DNA of 64,000 nt from Sialis fuliginosa (Eukaryota; Arthropoda; Insecta; Megaloptera; Sialidae): positions 10,850,001 to 10,914,000 of the forward strand of contig OY540810.1 of NCBI GenBank assembly GCA_961205875.1. The letters are read 5' to 3'. Positions 32,135 to 42,040 of the stretch are shown one piece after another (positions within the stretch are counted from its first letter, which is position 1; each line of letters begins with the position of its first letter). Under the pieces are notes generated by a model. The model saw only the letters and a list, made by a program, of their open reading frames with translations, was not told where the DNA came from and did no database searches. Both the position numbers and the translations under genes were made by a program.

Positions 32135-33138
32135 TAGGGTTTGCAATCCCGCAATGCGGGATCCCGCATTCCCGCGGGATCCCGCACGTTTTTGAGATCT
32201 GCGGATCCCGCACTGAAAATGCGGGATTCGCGCGGAATTTTTTGAACATTAAATTTGTAGGTCGCGTGCGTTTTGAATACTTATAAAGCGTAAATATGGA
32301 TAAAAAAGGTAACAATTTTGAAAAAAAAAAATTAAGGTTGAGATGACTGAATATGAAACTAGTGAAATAAATTATATCTTGTTCACGATTAGTTAAGTGA
32401 TTACATACCTCCACAATTAAAAAAAAACGTTCGAAAAATGTGACCGCACAACCGATTAAATCATGCCAGGATTCGCGCGACTCAGGCAACGAAAGAAGCT
32501 CGAACAGCCCGCACATTACAAAAAAAAAACATAAAAAATACGAAATACAAAAATTTAGAAGAAGAATGGCAGATTAAATGAAAGTTAACCACAAAAATTT
32601 AATACACAAAATTCGTGTTTTCTCAAAACTATCTTTTTCTATACGATCTACACGATATTTTTTTAACAGATTGTCCCTAAAATGCAACCGTAAATAATGA
32701 TATTTAGTGGTTTAGTTTTACGTGACCTACCGTTTATACCGGCGCGGCGTAAAAGGCGACCTACGTATAAAACAAGGGCTAATTTATACGCAACGAAGAA
32801 CTTAAAAAAATTGAAATGGATAATCGAACAAAAAGACAAAAGTAGTTAGAAGCATCTTGTACTTGTACCTAACATATTAGACAATCTCTTATTTACAGGT
32901 GTATTTTATGGATTTTACGTCGGTCTATACGGTACAAGTTACGTTTATGTATCATATGTTACCGCTATGAAACTATTTTTCATTATTTAATTGTCATGTT
33001 AACTAAATAATAGTAACTTTAAGCATGAATAATAAAAATTTTGGAAAATTTTTGGAAAAACTGCGGGATCCCGCGGGATTGGCAGATTTCCCGCAAAATT
33101 CCCGCGGGAAAAAAAAGTCTGCGGGATTGCAAACCCTA
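32135..33138. mobile_element. hAT-type element, 1004 bp, 8-bp duplication CCTGTCAC
   Basis: Ends TAGGGTTTGCAATCCCGCA and TGCGGGATTGCAAACCCTA are exact inverted repeats. CCTGTCAC lies at 32127-32134 and 33139-33146. Both subterminal regions are packed with GCGGGATCCCGC and ATTCCCGCGGGA-type palindromes (32150-32235, 33063-33125), far more GC-rich than the core. The core has no intact transposase. A minus-strand frame at its left end crosses the terminus and is not a gene. It is a deletion derivative or MITE. Confidence 0.9.
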
Positions 33139-33171
33139 CCTGTCACATATGGAGGGTTGTAATTGTTGTTT

Positions 33172-33388
33172 TAGCTGACCCGGCAAACGTTGAACTGCTC
33201 AAAAATAATTTGTTTAAATTAAATATCTTGACTCAGCGTCACCTGCCGGGTCCAAAAAAAAGAATAACCTAACGGAGCACCAAACGAACATATGGTGTAA
33301 GTATGGTTTCGATACGTCCAGTAGTTTATGCCCGATGAGAACACATACATACGCACTAACGTTTTTATATGTATATTAAGATTAGTAA
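33172..33388 (+). repeat. Family K repeat (AGCTGACCCGGCAAACG), short complete copy
   Basis: The head 'TAGCTGACCCGGCAAACGTT', then 'CTGCCGGGTCCAAAAAAAAG', 'GAGCACCAAACGAACATATG', and a CATACATACG tail ending 'TATATGTATATTAAGATT'. The reverse complement of the same order is at 48005-48190. Non-coding retroposon-like repeat. Confidence 0.7.
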
Positions 33389-33873
33389 AAATATGTTTTT
33401 TTATTATTAGTTGTATTTATATGAACATTATATCTACAAGAACTGCTAATTCTTGACGGTAGTGCAGATAGATTATTTTTTTCATCAAAAACACAAAAAA
33501 AGAAACCATCCCAAAATAACACAATACATTGCCATGCACATATATACCATATATGAACCCATACAACATCTTGAAGAAAGAGGAAAAAAGAATCAGTTTC
33601 ATTATCCACATTTCCATTCCATTAGACATTTCATTAAAATCCGTGGTTGATCTATCAATTATTGGAAAACCTGACGTCCTACTCACAGTCTAACCACACT
33701 GCACACAGAATAGTATGTTTGTTGATTTAACATTACCGCCCATCAACGGCATACAATTAGTATCCCGTACTTGTTCAAATACATACAATGTTTATGCGGA
33801 TGTTCAAAATGCACAAATGCATGGCGTATCATATACACCTGAAAGGGGGGCGACTTTAAATATACCTTTTATT
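33389..33873. other. Single-copy-looking stretch with an unrecognised ORF piece
   Basis: From 33640 composition is less AT-rich. An ATG at 33715 opens a plus-strand frame whose first 52 codons have a mixed, protein-like composition ('TLPPINGIQLVSRTC', 'HGVSYTPERGATLNIP') before running into the family J element at 33874. I do not recognise it, and it has no supporting splice or promoter context. It could be an exon remnant or chance. Confidence 0.25.
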
Positions 33874-34144
33874 CCGGTATTATTTTGGTCTGTACTAAAC
33901 GCTTTCTGCAAGATATCAAATCGTTATGAATTTTAGAGCAGTGGTAATAAATATATGTATGTATAAAATTATATGATGTACACTTGTTACCACTGCTTTT
34001 AAATCGCTGATTTATACTAAACGTGCATGCATCAAGATCATTCTTATTTACCATACCATTGATTACAGCTGTCATTTATATTTAATACCTCACATATAGC
34101 GTTAGTTTAGTATTTCTTTGGGAGCAAATTCATTATAATACCGG
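33874..34144 (+). mobile_element. Family J TIR element, copy 3
   Basis: 'CCGGTATTATTTTGGTC' at the left and 'TTCATTATAATACCGG' at the right are inverted. The inside carries 'TTTTAGAGCAGTGGTAATAA' and 'CCATTGATTACAGCTGTCA', as in the copy at 5275-5460. GAGCAGTGGTAA and TTACCACTGCTTTT form a further internal hairpin. Confidence 0.65.
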
Positions 34145-34449
34145 GACATAAGTGATAGCAAAATTTATCCAAGAAAATTATAATTTTCATAATGTGAAAT
34201 ATAGACAGATAAAATTGAAGCTTCAAAGTACGCGACCTTCGCGCAACGTTTTAAACGCATTTTCCACTGATCTATTTTTGAAAATAAAAATCAATTACAA
34301 TTTACAATATAATCATTCGGCAGACATCTACCTTATAACACACCTATGAAAAATATTATTAAAAATAAAGAAAATAGCTTAAAGGATTTTGTTTTTCAAA
34401 AATTAATCAGTGAAAAATGCGTTTAAAATGTCACACATGGGCTGCGTAC

Positions 34450-35404
34450 TAGGGTGGAGTGAAAAAATGTTTTTTTGGAATCTTCGAAACGCTATATGCG
34501 CAAAATGTGCATTTGTATATCCTTAAAACACCTACCGAAGGAATTTGTAATTGGATATCATCCTGAGGTTCCTAAATGATTTTCTTTATTAGAAAAAAAC
34601 ATACATTTTTGGGCATTATATCTCGGTAACGGGGTAAGATATTTGAATGCGCAATAATTTAAATTAAAGAGACATTCAGTACCTTTAAAATGATATATAA
34701 CAGTGAAACATTTATTATAGTTAATCGTTTGAAAAATGCTCTCAAAATAAGATTATTTTTATTAAAAAACCAAAAAATAAACTTCATTTAAAAAAAATGA
34801 TTAACTATAAAAAAAAATTACAGTTACATATTATTTTAAAAACACTGGATTGTTCTTTAATTTAAATTATTGCGCATTCAAATATCTTTCCCCGTTACCG
34901 AGATATAACACCTTAATTTCATTAAATTAACAGAATTTAGAGTATAATATCTCGGTAACGGGGAAAGATATTTGAATGCGTAATAATTTAAATTAAAGAG
35001 CAATCCAGTGTCTTTAAAATAATATGTAACTGTAATTTTTTTTTATAGTTAATCATTTTTTTTTAAATGAAGTTTATTTTTTGGTTTTTTAATAAAAATA
35101 ATCTTATTTTGAGAGCATTTTTCAAACGATTAACTATAATAAATGTTTGACTGTTATATATCATTTTAAAGGTACTGAATGTCTCTTTAATTTAAACTAT
35201 TGCGCATTCAAATATCTTACCCCGTTACCGAGATATAATGCCCAAAAATTTATGTTTTTTTCTAATAAAGAAAATCATTTAGGAACCTTAGGATGATATC
35301 CAATTACAAATTCCTTCGGTAGGTGTTTTAAGGATATACAAATGCACATTTTGCGCATATAGCGTTTCGAAGATTCCAAAAAAACATTTTTTCACTCCAC
35401 CCTA
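34450..35404. mobile_element. hAT-type nested palindrome, 955 bp, duplication CTGCGTAC
   Basis: Ends TAGGGTGGAGTGAAAAAATG and CATTTTTTCACTCCACCCTA are inverted and the arms pair along nearly the whole element. CTGCGTAC lies at 34442-34449 and 35405-35412, an exact 8-bp duplication of hAT type. A 55-base module ('TCTCGGTAACGGGG', 'AAGATATTTGAATGCG', 'AATTTAAATTAAAGAG') occurs four times in alternating orientation: plus at 34618 and 34947, minus at 34853 and 35183. Each arm is therefore itself a palindrome. There is no coding capacity. Confidence 0.92.
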
Positions 35405-35412
35405 CTGCGTAC

Positions 35413-36715
35413 CTTGCAAACCCCATTTTACTCTTGTTCCGAAGTAGTAATTTCGGGAAATTTTTGTCAAAAATATTCTCAACTAATGTACTTTCGATTA
35501 TTATGGGACAGAAAGAATTATCTCGATCTTGCCGGTTAAGGTTATTGCTCTAGCACACCTTTAGTTGTGAACTATTTGCATTTTTTTTTCAATAAAAAAA
35601 AATATTTAATTTCAAAAAATTTAGTTGTTAATTTATGTGCAGAACACATGTAGATTAAATGGAATTTTTTACTTTGTTAATAATTAAAAGTAAAAAAATA
35701 GATATATAATTTGGCGATCGCAGTATATAGACTGTACCTTTAATATATACTATAGCCTCGCCGACTTTAGTTGTTTGCCTCTAAGTCGCATTCTATTACT
35801 GTTGCGGATGATTTGTTCATGCGTCTTTACAAACATGCTGTAATGGCAGTCTTGTATTTATAGTTTTTCATTACTTTGAATAAACCTGATTCTGAAACTA
35901 TATACACGTGAATGTATTTTATAATTTTTATAGTATTTAAAAGGGTTGAAGTTTCGAATAATCAATGTTTAAAACGTCTTTGCATAGAATTTAAATAAAT
36001 AGAGCACTTCCGGGGAGTTCTCTCAAAAACCATACGTCCAATATTATACAAATTACTAACATATATTTTTTTCGAAAAGTTAACCGTTTTCGAGATATTT
36101 GCAAAATACTGTTTTTGCGAACATTGACCCTTGCGGCTGCCAAAGCGATTAAAAACTAGAAACTAATACTAAGGTGTATGCAAAATTTTAGCCTGTTATA
36201 ATTTTTTTCCGATCTTCAATAATTATATGTCTATTTTTCCTGGATTAGTATGGTATGATTCTAGTACTTACCTTCGCATATGAAATTCTATCGGCGTGCC
36301 ATTGAGTCGTTCCGATTGCAAAGTCAATTAAATTCATTTACGTTTCTAAAATGTGCTAATTGGATGCACAAAGCAATCAATCCAACAACCGTTGTATGTT
36401 TGCACATTTTGTACACTCTTTTCTACTAACAATCCAATACATGCACACTAGTTTATAAATATGTGTTATTCAATAGACAAGTATCAATTATTTTTATGTA
36501 CATTGTTTATACGCCAACGAATCAACATTTGAATGAGATCTGTTTCCGATGTGATATTAAAATGTGTTTATGTCGTTATGTTATTTCAAAATTGAAATGT
36601 TTGTGGAAATTACAATTGGAATATGCGGTCGTTGAGAGAAATTAGTTTTGATGCATTTTATGTAGACGATTCAATTTTTATAATATTGGAAATTGATATT
36701 CACATCACTAATTTT
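35413..36715. other. Single-copy-looking stretch, no supported gene
   Basis: Several mixed-composition pieces are present ('GATCTTGCCGGTTAAGG' near 35528, 'GATTTGTTCATGCG' near 35808). The section 36005-36240 ('CAAAAACCATACGTCCAATA', 'AACCGTTTTCGAGATATTTG') has the style of an insect transposon interior, but no ends could be found. Confidence 0.35.
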
Positions 36716-36719
36716 ATAC

Positions 36720-36958
36720 CTAGACTAGCACATTGAACCCGGTGTTACTTGGGGATATAAATTTAATCTGTAATAAACTTATTAAATATTCTTTTCACAC
36801 ATTGCTATTTCCGCAGCGCACGCAAATATACATTTCCGACGATTTATTTCCGATAATTAGTCTATTAGTGAAAACCGGAATAAAATCTGTTTAGTAGTCA
36901 TTGAGAAAATCGTGAATAGACAGACGCGACGAAAAACTTTGTTTTATACTAATTATTT
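36720..36958 (+). repeat. Family F repeat, copy
   Basis: The head 'TAGCACATTGAACCCGGTGT', then 'CTGTAATAAACTTATTAAA', 'GCAGCGCACG', 'GTGAAAACCGGAATAAAATC' and 'GACAGACGCG...ACTTTGTTTTA' match 42898-43168 in order. Non-coding dispersed repeat. Confidence 0.75.
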
Positions 36959-37014
36959 ACTGATCGATTAAAATATGTAACACTTATGTTCGTTATTATA
37001 AAAAAATGGTCTAG

Positions 37015-37140
37015 ACTAGTGCTTCCCAAACTTTTTAGTACAACACAACTTTTTTTAATCTCCCAAGGTAATTTTTTTTCAAGATGAAACGCCAAAAAAA
37101 TTTCATTTTTGTGAGACTCCACGGAATGAAATTAACCTTA
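37015..37140 (+). mobile_element. Possible hAT-like terminus
   Basis: 'AGTGCTTCCCAAACTTTTTA' and, inside, 'GAGACTCCACGGAATGAAAT' resemble the ends of 60092-60310 ('CAGTGTTTCTCAAAG', 'GAGTCTCCACGGGCC'). No target duplication was identified. Confidence 0.35.
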
Positions 37141-37400
37141 TGACTGAATCTAATGAATTACTTTTGTAAATAAGTAATTTTTTTTTTGCTTTGATATGCG
37201 ACGATTTTTGACGAAGTTATTCGCAATCAAAGCAAAAAGCACACTTTTAACTTCGAACGCCGGTAAATAGAGAATATATAATCGTATAATAAATTCAAGG
37301 GTAGATTTTGAAAACTGAAATTCCCGTAATTTGTTAATGTCTAACAAAAAATATATGTACAATATATATTATATAATAAAACACTAGTAGTGACGTTAAA

Positions 37401-37652
37401 TATAATAAATAAAAACAACTTGTTTGTCTAAACGTCAGAAATTATATATTGAGAGAAATTTATAAACGCAAGCTTTCGATTCACAGAATCATCGTCAGGT
37501 TATTAAGAAAGAACAAACGACATCGTTCTCACATTTTGTTCTTTCTTAATAGCCTGACGATGATTATGTAAATCGAAAGCTTGCGTTTATAAATTTTCCT
37601 CAATACATAATTTCTGACGTTTAGACAAACAAGTTGTTTATTTTATTTATAT
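37401..37652. repeat. Two inverted Penelope-like end units forming a 250-bp palindrome
   Basis: 'ACAACTTGTTTGTCTAAACG' (37415) and its inverse (to about 37637) bound a near-perfect palindrome. Each arm holds CTGACGA, a GATT/AATC stem and GAAA (minus strand 37474-37498, plus strand 37554-37578). The loops differ (CTGTG and ATGTA) while the stem is kept. The right arm is about 22 bases longer at the centre ('CGACATCGTTCTCACATTTT'), so this is a junction of two units and not a simple fold. A single unit is at 7460-7600. Confidence 0.6.
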
Positions 37653-38435
37653 TTGTTTGACATAAGCAAAAGATGTATATTTAACATTAATAAAAATAAA
37701 AATATTTAACACTAATTTAATATATTATTATATATGTATATTGAATTAATGTTAAATATTTAATATATGTATGTACTTTCGATAATGTTGTCAAAAGGTT
37801 TAAAATTAAAGTTCCTATTTTGATGTTGTGCTATATATGGAACAAAACCAATTGAAACAGGGAAAACAAAACGACAAAATGTTTTCTTTGAAAACGGGGT
37901 GTTAAGATATTTAAATATTGGTTAAAGCTTTTCATCTTTTCACTTCTTTAATAGTAAAGGTTCGGCAAGATCTGCGTAAGGAAATTTGATTTCTATCCCT
38001 CCTAAAAGTTTACATTAAAGTTTTTTGATTCACTATATCCCTATTTCCCAAATATAAATCAAAAGGAAACATACATAAACCACATAACATTTTTTTATAG
38101 AATTTTTTAACACCCCTTCCCACGTAACTATATAGACAATAGTATTTGATGCCCCCACCCCCCTAGTATTAACGCAGTACCATATATATATAACAAAACA
38201 TTTATTTAATTTTATAATAATTTTTATTATTAACGGTTTATAAATCAAAATATTAATTCACAAATTAACATTTTGTGAGTTAACATTACCAACTTCATTT
38301 TAATTCTTTGATATGTATTTTGTTCTAGATAATATTTAAAAAAAATTTAAATAAGTACTGTTTCAGCTTGAAGTAAACAGTTTTTTGTATGAAAGAATGT
38401 TACGTAACATTCGAATATAACACTCTAGGCAACAG
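37653..38435. other. AT-rich stretch, nothing firm
   Basis: 'AATATTTAACATTAAT'-like phrases repeat in both directions near 37680-37765. No feature could be supported. Confidence 0.4.
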
Positions 38436-38439
38436 AGCT

Positions 38440-39587
38440 GTAACAAGTACCTCTTTATTAAATCAATTTAATTATCAAAGTCTACAAAAACGGTGTATGA
38501 TTTTTTTTTAATTATAGCCTTTTAATTTGTTTATGTTATCTTCCAGAATAGACAAAGTAAAAAATGATAACAAAATAATAAGTTCTACGGCACAAAAGTC
38601 ATAAAATAAAGAATCGTAAGATTTGAAACAATGTAAAGCAGATGCTATGATAATTAAATTAATAATTAATAGTTTAAATGTCCACCATTTTGACACCCAT
38701 TGGCCTATTGTCATCAAATTAAGCTGTTTTACAGTAAAGTGTCAATAGATTATGATTCAGTAATGACAGTAATCAACAAATATTTCTAAATTAGTACATT
38801 TAAGGGGAGGTTCTCATCTAGCGACCCAAAAATTACGTGATTTTCGCGATTTTTTTTCTTATGGAAGGAAGTAAATAAAGTAGTTAAGTTTTTTGGTACT
38901 TATTAAGTATGTTATTAACTACTTTTACAAATTTTTATGAACAAAAATACCGAATAGTTTATTAGTTATATGCATTCAAAGATAGTCATCGAAAAAAAAA
39001 CACCTCCACGGGCGGCAAGGTAACGCATCCAATTTTTGTCTGAAATCAAAAAATCAAAGTTTTTTATAAAATAGAAAACATTTGCTGGATCTTGCACTAA
39101 AATCACTAAGAAAAGTTAAAAATCAACAAAATGGCGGACTTGCAAAAAAAAAAAAAATTTCGCACTTTTTTTGGCTTTAAAAAGTGCTGTAACAATAAAA
39201 ATAATGATTGTAAAATTATGATTTTAGTTCAAGATCCAGAAAATTTAATTATCTTTAAAATAAAAAAAAATTCATATCGATTATCTATAGTAGTTTTTGA
39301 GATATCTTGCCGCCCGTCTCAGAAAACATGGTTTCGAGAAATACGCGTTTAAAGTTTTAGTACAACATGTATATATGTGTGTGCATGTGTGTATATATTG
39401 ACTATAACTTTAAAAAAAAATTGAATTGGGCAAAACGGGTTTCACGAGCGTATTCTACGAGACATTTGCCATCTTTTTAAGCAAAAAAAAAAAATCGATT
39501 TTTTGGTCGTGCTTGATGAGAACCTCCCCTTAATTAAACATATGTCCAATACTGGGGTATTGTCCAAGACTAGTCACAATTCCTTAT
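38440..39587 (+). mobile_element. Family C copy split by a younger element
   Basis: The left part (38440-38803) carries 'GTACCTCTTTATTAAATCAA', 'AAAGCAGATGCTATGATAAT' and 'ATTATGATTCAGTAATGACA'. The right part resumes after the insertion with 'ATTAAACATATGTCCAATAC' and 'GTATTGTCCAAGACTAG'. Other copies read TACATTTAATTAAA continuously at this point. Confidence 0.8.
38804..39529. mobile_element. TTAA-flanked fold-back element, 726 bp, inside family C
   Basis: Ends GGGGAGGTTCTCATC and GATGAGAACCTCCCC are exact inverted repeats with TTAA at 38800-38803 and 39530-39533. An unoccupied site in the family C copies reads ATTTAATT, consistent with TTAA duplication (TA is also possible). Inside, GGGCGGCAAGG (39010) and CTTGCCGCCC (39306) form a second inverted pair. 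A 73-codon frame at 39131 is not conserved and is not considered a gene. Confidence 0.8.
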
Positions 39588-40180
39588 GCATAAATTCTGC
39601 AAAACTATTTCTCAATTAACAAAAATCTTTTATTAAAAACATTCAATTCTTATCTAATGTCTGAAGACATCAATTCTACCACCACATTAAATTTTAAAAC
39701 CCCAATAACAACGTATACTCGTACTATAAAGACACACATTAATACTAAGATTCGACTTCATGAAAGTACAACGTTAGGTAGTCTGTTATTTTGTCTATGG
39801 TGTTTGTTCATCAATATTATGACGTCACGTTCACTCCGGTTTGATGAGCGTTCAACAAATGTAATTATGTTCAGTTTCTCGGGCAACGCGGGCGTTATCA
39901 GTAGTGACATTTAGTTTTTATTAGATTTTTATACGTTGATTGATTTTGTTCAGCTATGCTTGATAATTTTGATACAAAGTTATCAATCCAATAATGTCTA
40001 ATCTTGTAATAACGGTTATGAGCTTTCTATCACAGCAGATTTGAGATATTTTTTTATTTGAGTGTGGTATTTAATTAATATTTGATAAAAACAAATTAAT
40101 GTATAATTAACAGACTTAAATTAACGACTAGTAACTTAGCCCTGTATAAAAAATGTTGTACTGTATTATTATAGTGTTTT
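39588..40180. other. Single-copy-looking stretch containing a CRE-type site
   Basis: Composition is mixed at 39765-39905 ('TCACTCCGGTTTGATGAGCG', 'CTCGGGCAACGCGGGCG'). A plus-strand frame of 85 codons from 39657 has no recognisable domain. No repeat match was found in the window. Confidence 0.35.
39820..39827. promoter_or_regulatory. Perfect TGACGTCA (CRE/ATF-type) site
   Basis: The palindrome TGACGTCA is the canonical CREB/ATF binding site. It lies in a mixed-composition patch. Occupancy and target gene are unknown, and one 8-bp site can arise by chance. Confidence 0.3.
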
Positions 40181-40985
40181 GTTCAAATTCGCTGCTTCGA
40201 AAAATTCATCATCTCCAATACAAAAATATCTGCCTTGGGAACCACGGGACTTTCTTATACCTAACCTAACCTAACCTAACAGTGAATTGTATACGTGATT
40301 CTTTGTTTATTAAAACATTTCTAACAAACTAACAAGAAAGAACAAAAAAATAATTTTATATTTATATAACAAGTGATTTTTTTAAACGTAATAACTGAAA
40401 ACGGATGTTTACTCTTGTAAATTTTTGGATTTTTGAATTATTTTGAAATAAGAAAAAAATGTTTAAGATAAAAAATGTCGAGTATGTTATTATCTATAAT
40501 TTATTCCTCATACATTTTTTTCTCTGTTATGAACCATTTGAATTATAATAATTTTTTTTTTTAATTCGTTTTTACATAAAAATGAATAGAACATAAATTA
40601 TAGATATAGATATTACCTACATTTTTTAACTTGACCATTTTTCTCATTTGGCACTGTTTCAGAGTAATTCGAAAAATTAAAAAATCGACGTAGGTAAACA
40701 TCCGTATCCGGTTGAAAGATCGTTTTCAAAAATAGGACGTTTTCTTCCCAGCCAAAAATTAATCTTAAATATAAAATATCAGCCTTCTACAATTTGTCGT
40801 ATTTGAGTTACAGCGCTTACAGACAGACAGACGGACACACAGACATCATGGCGAAAATAGTCAGAATGGATTCAGGGAAGGTCAAAATAGATAATTCCGT
40901 CAAAATCCGGAGTTCGAAAAAAATCGGCTTCACTATACTTACTTATACTAATGTATATTTTATATACATGGTATAAGAAAGTAAA
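40181..40985 (+). repeat. Family B dispersed repeat, longest copy
   Basis: It runs from 'ATATCTGCCTTGGGAACCAC' and 'GGGACTTTCTTATA', through 'GTATACGTGATTCTT' and 'CGTAGGTAAACATCCG', to 'TCGTATTTGAGTTACAGCGC', a GACA/CACA tract, 'ATCATGGCGAAAATAGTCAG', 'GGGAAGGTCAAAATAGATAA' and 'TACATGGTATAAGAAAGTAA'. Copies at 3985 and 50775 show the same order. No conserved ORF. Confidence 0.75.
40261..40281 (-). repeat. Short (CCTAA)4 tract, insect-telomere-type
   Basis: Four exact CCTAA units (TTAGG on the minus strand) lie within the family B copy, where the sister copy at 50810 reads 'CTTATATCCTGACAGTG' without the expansion. This indicates local slippage or insertion of a telomere-like tract, not a chromosome end. 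Confidence 0.7.
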
Positions 40986-41045
40986 AAAATAGCAGATAAT
41001 ATAAAAATTTTAAATTCCGTTTTATTGTAATCAGACTGTTAATAC

Positions 41046-41105
41046 ACTGGCGTAGCCAGGGAGGGTGTAATTTTAATAAGAACATTGATATATTGAAAAT
41101 TTTAA
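41046..41105 (+). mobile_element. hAT-like left end (CACTGGCGTAGCCAGGG)
   Basis: CACTGGCGTAGCCAGGGAGG matches the general CAGTGGCGTAGCC form of hAT MITE ends. No right end was found before the family L copy, so this may be a fragment. Confidence 0.35.
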
Positions 41106-41149
41106 GAAAAAAACGAGATATTTTTTTCAGAAATGAAAGCGAAAAACAA

Positions 41150-41690
41150 CGGTCAAGTTTGTATTGAGCATGCACATGATAGGGTTCCGTAATTATTCTC
41201 ACTAACATTTTTTTTCGAAATGAACTACATTTCTACAATAAGTAAAATAAATAAAATCTACAGTGTTCATAATAATTTTCATTGAAAGTACTAATTAAAA
41301 GCTGCATACTAGATTTTTTTTCAGATTTTTAGTTTTGAAATTAGAGGAAGGAGGGGGAGCGTTCTGATAGTGAATTTGAAAGCAAATATTTCGTGCCTGA
41401 AAGGTTAAAATCAAAAGGTTCTAAAATATTATTTGTTGCATTTGAGGAGACCTACCTAAAAACTCAATGGAGTAAGTGTATTGAAATTTTTTAATACACT
41501 TTTCAGTCTATAAGAGGGATCTAAAAAATTAATTTTTCAAAAATAATCATTTCTTTTTTTACGGTCATCAATCTACATCCGAATACCGAATTTCATTTTA
41601 ATAGGTATATAAACGAGAGAATGGAGGTCTGTTACATACAGGCAGACGGACGGACAAAGCGAAACTATAAGAGTTCCTAGTTTTCTTTCT
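41150..41690 (+). repeat. Family L repeat (CATGATAGGGTTCCGTA type), full copy
   Basis: 'GAGCATGCACATGATAGGGT', 'CTCACTAACATT', 'GGAGGGGGAGCGTTCTGATA', 'GTTGCATTTGAGGAGAC', 'AATAGGTATATAAACGAGAG' and 'AAGCGAAACTATAAGAGTTC' appear in this order. The same order is seen at 55838-57395 (with an insertion) and in reverse at 60310-60700. Confidence 0.75.
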
Positions 41691-41691
41691 C

Positions 41692-42040
41692 CAGTAATGG
41701 ATAAAGTAAAACCAATAATAGGCACCTAGTGATGGACACTTACTAATGATTACAAAATGATAAGTACTACGACACAAAAGTAATAAAATAAAGAATCATA
41801 ATAATGTAAACAATTTAAAGCAGATGCTATGATAATATGTAATTAATAAATAGATTAGACTAATATAAATGTCCACTAGCCAATTGTCATCAAATTAAGC
41901 TATTTTACAGTTAAATGTCTATAGAATATGATTCAGTAATGGCAGTAATCAAATATGAACAAATATTTCTTATTTAGTACATTTAAGTAAAAAATTATCC
42001 AACACTGGGATATAATTCAAGACGGGTGCCAGTACCTTAT
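41692..42040 (+). mobile_element. Family C right-half copy with well-kept end
   Basis: It begins at 'CTCCAGTAATGGATAAAGTA' and runs to 'GACGGGTGCCAGTACCTTAT', the best right terminal repeat in the window and the inverse of the left end at 9848. The left half is missing, replaced by the family L copy. Confidence 0.75.

Noticed and set aside
32112..32516. Minus-strand frame of 134 codons
   Set aside because: It crosses the left terminus and the target duplication of the 32135-33138 hAT element and includes its palindromic end, so it is a by-product of the transposon sequence.
39131..39352. Frame of 73 codons with a basic, Lys/Asn-rich product
   Set aside because: It lies wholly inside the 38804-39529 fold-back element and is composed mostly of A-run translation.
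39657..39914. Frame of 85 codons over the TGACGTCA patch
   Set aside because: No domain could be recognised, and composition alone is not enough. The patch was kept as non-coding.
40261..40281. True telomeric repeat array
   Set aside because: Only four units, embedded in a dispersed repeat; too short and in the wrong context for a chromosome end.
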